Below, one piece after another: positions 60,956 to 64,000 of a stretch of DNA of 64,000 nucleotides. Numbering within the stretch: the stretch's first letter is position 1; each line of letters begins with the position of its first letter. The notes beneath the pieces are model-generated. The model searched no databases. It was given only the letters and a program-made list of their open reading frames with translations, and was not told where the DNA came from. A program made the translations under genes and the position numbers. The stretch is from Saccharospirillum sp043196875 (GTDB lineage: Bacteria > Pseudomonadota > Gammaproteobacteria > Pseudomonadales > Natronospirillaceae). The stretch lies in the NCBI RefSeq assembly GCF_043196875.1, contig NZ_JBEBMX010000010.1, positions 40,848 to 104,847 on the forward strand, written 5' to 3'.

Positions 60956-62186
60956 CAAAGCCTACACGCGCGCCCTTGGGAATGACGACAACGCCACCGG
61001 GCGAGACGTGGAAGCGCTGGCGGTCCTGTTCCGGGTTTTCACCGATGACGGTGCCTGGTGCAACGGTGACGTTTTTATCGAGAATGGCGCGACGAATGCG
61101 ACAGCCGCGGCCGATGTCATTACCGCCCATCAGCACACTGTCTTCGACGGTGGTGTAGCTGTGAATATGGCTGTTATGACCGAGGATCGATTGATGCACG
61201 CTGCCGCCGGAAATGATGCAGCCACCGGAAATCATCGAACTGATCGCCTGGCCGGTACGGTTGGCTTCGTCGTGCACGAACTTGGCCGGTGGCACCGCCG
61301 GATGATGCGAACGCAACGGCCAGTGACGGTTGTACAGATCAATCGGCGGCGTGACTGCCAGTAAATCCATATTGGCTTCGAACAGTGAGTCGATGGTGCC
61401 AACATCGCGCCAGTAACCGCTGGTGTGTTCGGCTTCGCCGCGGATGCTGTTGGTGGAAAAATCGTAGACATAAACCACCCCGGCTTCGAACAACTCGGGG
61501 ATGATGTTGTGGCCGAAGTCGTGAATCGAATCGGTACGTTCGGCGTCGGCGCGCAGGCTGCCGACCAGGGTGTCGGCCTCGAACACATAGTTGCCCATGC
61601 TCGCCAATACCCAGCCCGGTCGACCGGGAATGGTTTTGGGGTTGGACTTGGGCTTTTCCTGGAAACCGATCATCTTATGGTTTTCGTCGATTTCAATAAT
61701 GCCGAATTGATCGGCCTGCTCGACGGGCACTGGAATGGCCGCGACCGTCAGGCGGGCGTCATCGTGGCTGCGATGAAATTCGATCATCTGGCGCACATCC
61801 ATTTTATAGATGTGATCGCCACCAAAGACGCAGACGATTTCCGGATCCAGCCCTTCCACCAGATCGATATTCTGGTAGATGGCATCGGCGGTGCCCTGGT
61901 ACCAGTGTTTGCCCATCTGCATCTGGGCGGGAATGGGGTCGATAAAACGGTTGGTCAGGCCGGTGACGCGCCAGCGCCGGCTCATGTGTTTCATTAATGA
62001 ATGGGATTTGAACTGCGTTAACACAAAGATCTGCAGCAGATCAGAGTTGACGAAGTTATTGAGCACAAAGTCGATGATGCGGTAATTGCCACCAAAGGGT
62101 ACCGCCGGTTTGGCGCGGACCGAGGTGAGAGGTGCCAGGCGTGTGCCTTCACCGCCGGCTAAGATCATGGACAGTATGCCGGACAT
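60948..62186 (-). CDS. glgC: Glucose-1-phosphate adenylyltransferase
   Basis: A 412-residue ADP-glucose pyrophosphorylase, the committed step of bacterial glycogen synthesis. LAGGEGTRLAPLTSVRAKPAVPFGG carries the nucleotide and allosteric-site residues, YYRIIDFVLNN-type YRIIDFVLNNFVNSD follows, and GRPGWVLASMGNYVFE and a C-terminal left-handed beta-helix (GGCIISGGSVHQSILG) are present. It is the first gene of the glgCA pair. ADP-glucose feeds GlgA directly. Confidence 0.95.
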   Translation of the reverse strand: MSGILSMILAGGEGTRLAPLTSVRAKPAVPFGGNYRIIDFVLNNFVNSDLLQIFVLTQFKSHSLMKHMSRRWRVTGLTNRFIDPIPAQMQMGKHWYQGTADAIYQNIDLVEGLDPEIVCVFGGDHIYKMDVRQMIEFHRSHDDARLTVAAIPVPVEQADQFGIIEIDENHKMIGFQEKPKSNPKTIPGRPGWVLASMGNYVFEADTLVGSLRADAERTDSIHDFGHNIIPELFEAGVVYVYDFSTNSIRGEAEHTSGYWRDVGTIDSLFEANMDLLAVTPPIDLYNRHWPLRSHHPAVPPAKFVHDEANRTGQAISSMISGGCIISGGSVHQSILGHNSHIHSYTTVEDSVLMGGNDIGRGCRIRRAILDKNVTVAPGTVIGENPEQDRQRFHVSPGGVVVIPKGARVGFDD

Positions 62187-62231
62187 AGCCGTTCCTTCTG
62201 GTTAGTCGTTCAGGCGCAGCGCCAGGACAAA

Positions 62232-62414
62232 TCAGGCGATGCGGTTTTGCGGCTCGCCAGCATTCGACAAGGAGCGTTCGAACAAGGCTGGGTTCGTCAC
62301 TTTGCTGAAAAAGACCGGCGAATTCCAGGGCGCTTGTCGCTGTTGCTCAAAATAGACCAGCGCTGCCACAAAGGCCACGACCGCCAGCAGGAAGAAGATC
62401 AGACGCTTGTTCAT
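62232..62414 (-). CDS. Small membrane-anchored protein, unknown
   Basis: A 60-residue protein with one N-terminal membrane segment (about residues 4-22, LIFFLLAVVAFVAALVYF) and a polar C-terminal tail (QRQAPWNSPVFFSKVTN). No family recognised. The ribosome-binding site is weak, so existence is only moderately supported. It precedes glgC on the same strand by 45 bases. Confidence 0.45.
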   Translation of the reverse strand: MNKRLIFFLLAVVAFVAALVYFEQQRQAPWNSPVFFSKVTNPALFERSLSNAGEPQNRIA

Positions 62415-62547
62415 GATGGTGTTTGGATTGCGCTGTTCAGGAGATGGATCGCATTGTGTACCGGTTGATTCCGAAATGGCAAGGGAACTGCTGGCGAGTT
62501 CTGGTAAACTGCTGACGGTTTTATCGTTTAGTCAGTTGAGGTCCGTT

Positions 62548-63012
62548 ATGAAAACCCGTCTGGGTCTGATTCTGAGTCTGTTGTGCTGTGCTATCACCAC
62601 CCCTGTTCTGGCTGCCGAGGTTGTATTAACCGTCCAACCGCAAGCCCGGTTGCAGCTATCGCCGTTGGTCGACCAAACACTGACTGAAACCACGACTGTG
62701 ACAGTCCATCCCGAGGATGCGGGCAGCCCTGAAGGCGCCCTGAGTGAACCCTTGCCGGATTATTGTCTGCTGTCAGTTGAGGTGGATCTGGGGCAGTCCG
62801 GGGCGGTATTAACCCCCGGCAAGATGATCTGCATTACCGAGGATCATCGCATTCTCGAGGCTCAGCCGCAGGCCGAAATTGTCGACCTGGGAGAGTGTCA
62901 GAATGAGAATGGCAGCTGTGGTCGCTATCGCCTGAGTACGGAACAGGTCGGTGAGCTGCGGTTGTCGGCACCGATGGAATTCAGTCTGCAGCCGCGTAAT
63001 ATGAACAACTGA
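62548..63012 (+). CDS. Hypothetical secreted protein
   Basis: A 154-residue protein with a signal peptide of about 23 residues ending PVLAAE. The mature part includes two cysteines in ENGSCGRYRLS and LGECQNENG, likely forming a disulfide, and beta-rich stretches. I do not recognise the family. ATG 62548 has GAGGT nearby. It is convergent with the membrane protein gene at 63071. Confidence 0.6.
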   Translation: MKTRLGLILSLLCCAITTPVLAAEVVLTVQPQARLQLSPLVDQTLTETTTVTVHPEDAGSPEGALSEPLPDYCLLSVEVDLGQSGAVLTPGKMICITEDHRILEAQPQAEIVDLGECQNENGSCGRYRLSTEQVGELRLSAPMEFSLQPRNMNN

Positions 63013-63070
63013 TGGTTGATCTCGATGACCGGTTTGAGCTGTTGCTGAAACCGGTCTGCTTCGCCTGGGA

Positions 63071-63856
63071 TCAATCGTAAACGTTCTTCTTCTTCCAGCT
63101 TTCCTGATCTTCCACCATGGATTCCATGCCTTCGGCCAGTTTCTCGGCCTGGGTTGAAGACAGCTGAGTGCGATATTCCTGCCACTCCTGCTTGGTACTA
63201 TTGAGTTGATTGCGCAGTGCCATTTCTTCTTGCTTAAAAGCGCCGGCATGGCGAGAGGCGGTGATGGTGTCCATACCTTTTTGGAAAGCCCGGCAGGCTT
63301 CTTGATAATTTTTGCTGTTCACGCACTGCTCGCCGCGTGAACCAAAGAAGCGAACCGCCGTCTCTACCAGCTTTATTTCCACCTGAGCGAGCATCTTTTC
63401 TGCGGCTGCCTTATCCATGTGGCCGGTTTCGTAGTTGCGTTTGATAAACAGGAATAAGGCTTTAAGAGTGTGACGATGCAGGTTGATTTCTTCGGGTGAT
63501 AAATTCGGGATCGTTGCCTTGGGGGGATGCAGTTTGGCTTGGGCACGCTCGGTGGTGAGCTGTTCGTAATCGCTGATCAGATATTTTTCCTGATCGGGCT
63601 TTAATTTCACCTGTGCCCGTAAGTTTTGCAGCAAGGCTTGATAAATAAAGTCGCGTAATTCGGCCGACAGGTAACCTTCGGGCAGACTGCGTAAGACGTT
63701 ATTCAGTTTGCGGAACTGGGTGTTGAGGTTTTGCAGTTGCTCACGAACAGCGGCCTGATGACGATGGCGACCCTGGGTAATCATCATGGCCACCAGCATC
63801 ACAACGACCATGATGACCGCCGCTATGGAGAGCAAAACCTTTATATCGATGCCCAT
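63071..63856 (-). CDS. Membrane-anchored coiled-coil-rich protein, unknown
   Basis: A roughly 261-residue protein with one N-terminal membrane segment (about residues 7-27, IAAVIMVVVMLVAMM) and a long, charged, helix-rich C-terminal region (KLKPDQEKYLISDYEQLTTE, QEEMALRNQLNSTKQEWQEY). No family recognised. The start could also be at 63871 or 63868; I prefer 63856, which has GGAA five to six bases upstream. Overlapping inverted repeats cover the upstream region. Confidence 0.6.
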   Translation of the reverse strand: MGIDIKVLLSIAAVIMVVVMLVAMMITQGRHRHQAAVREQLQNLNTQFRKLNNVLRSLPEGYLSAELRDFIYQALLQNLRAQVKLKPDQEKYLISDYEQLTTERAQAKLHPPKATIPNLSPEEINLHRHTLKALFLFIKRNYETGHMDKAAAEKMLAQVEIKLVETAVRFFGSRGEQCVNSKNYQEACRAFQKGMDTITASRHAGAFKQEEMALRNQLNSTKQEWQEYRTQLSSTQAEKLAEGMESMVEDQESWKKKNVYD

Positions 63857-63857
63857 G

Positions 63858-63898
63858 AACCGTTCCATCATCGTGAAAGGAACGGTTTGTTCCTTTCA
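63858..63898. promoter_or_regulatory. Overlapping, mutually exclusive inverted repeats at a start region
   Basis: AACCGTTCC (63858) pairs with GGAACGGTT (63879), while TGAAAGGAAC (63874) pairs with GTTCCTTTCA (63889); both stems share 63879-63883. On the minus strand they cover the start region of the gene at 63071, and the first would sequester its putative ribosome-binding site. Confidence 0.45.
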
Positions 63899-64000
63899 TG
63901 CACTATTCAGTGTAATGCAAAAATAGGGTGTCGCCGAGCCCGGCAAAACCGGCGCTTGACAGTTAAAAGAGGCGTCCTTAAAGTTCGCCGCCTGCTGATT

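Noticed and set aside
1..64000. CRISPR arrays, tRNA or rRNA genes, insertion sequences, prophage
   Set aside because: Scanning found no regularly spaced repeats, no cloverleaf with CCA or T-loop context, no transposase or integrase gene, and no long terminal inverted repeats.

Overview
The window reads as about 64 kb of chromosome from a gammaproteobacterium. The evidence is the housekeeping gene order ndk-rlmN-pilF-ispG-hisS-yfgM-bamB-der followed by xseA, guaB, guaA and tadA, which is the arrangement familiar from Pseudomonas and relatives. Moderately GC-rich coding sequence and a mix of marine-type genes (DUF502, a fused phosphonate/selenate-type permease, a GH8 cellulase) would suit an Oceanospirillales-like organism, but that placement is inference. 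I see no tRNA, rRNA, CRISPR array, insertion sequence or prophage.

Layout. 1-13.6 kb: the 3' end of moeA, an AraC regulator divergent from an NmrA-type reductase, gcvT on its own, an SDR epimerase, an old-yellow-enzyme oxidoreductase, a three-gene phosphonate/selenate-type ABC importer, a lactate permease behind an LldR/PdhR-like operator, a secreted PPC-like protein, a MAPEG protein and a LysR regulator. 13.7-23.1 kb: small membrane proteins, including a 59-residue one, a two-subunit bacterioferritin operon, a GH8 cellulase, menA, transporters and an SM-20-like 2OG-Fe(II) oxygenase.

23.2-31.3 kb is the most striking region. A classical IscR-type promoter drives iscR-iscS, followed not by iscU-iscA-hscBA-fdx but by sufB-sufC-sufD-sufS, an A-type carrier, sufT and sufE, then ndk. 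The head and tail match the usual isc locus of pseudomonads (iscR-iscS ... ndk-rlmN-pilF), so the ISC scaffold/chaperone module appears to have been replaced in place by the SUF scaffold. The retained IscS also seems to lack the C-terminal tail that docks IscU.

31.4-44.4 kb: the conserved housekeeping block, with rodZ absent from its usual place between pilF and ispG, ending in guaB-guaA. 44.5-51.3 kb: an accessory insertion between guaA and tadA, with two LysR regulators, a pyridoxal-reductase-like AKR, an FAD monooxygenase, small membrane proteins and a YghU-type glutathione transferase; part of it looks AT-rich by eye. 51.4-58.7 kb: tadA, transporters, two GNATs, a HAD phosphatase with an abutting methyltransferase, a lipoprotein with an HExxH motif, an FMN-binding PPOX protein and a TPR protein. 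58.7-64 kb: a dienelactone-hydrolase-like protein, glgC-glgA, and three poorly known envelope-type proteins.

No gene-free stretch exceeds about 300 bases. Functional names rest on motif and family recognition by eye; no database search was possible.
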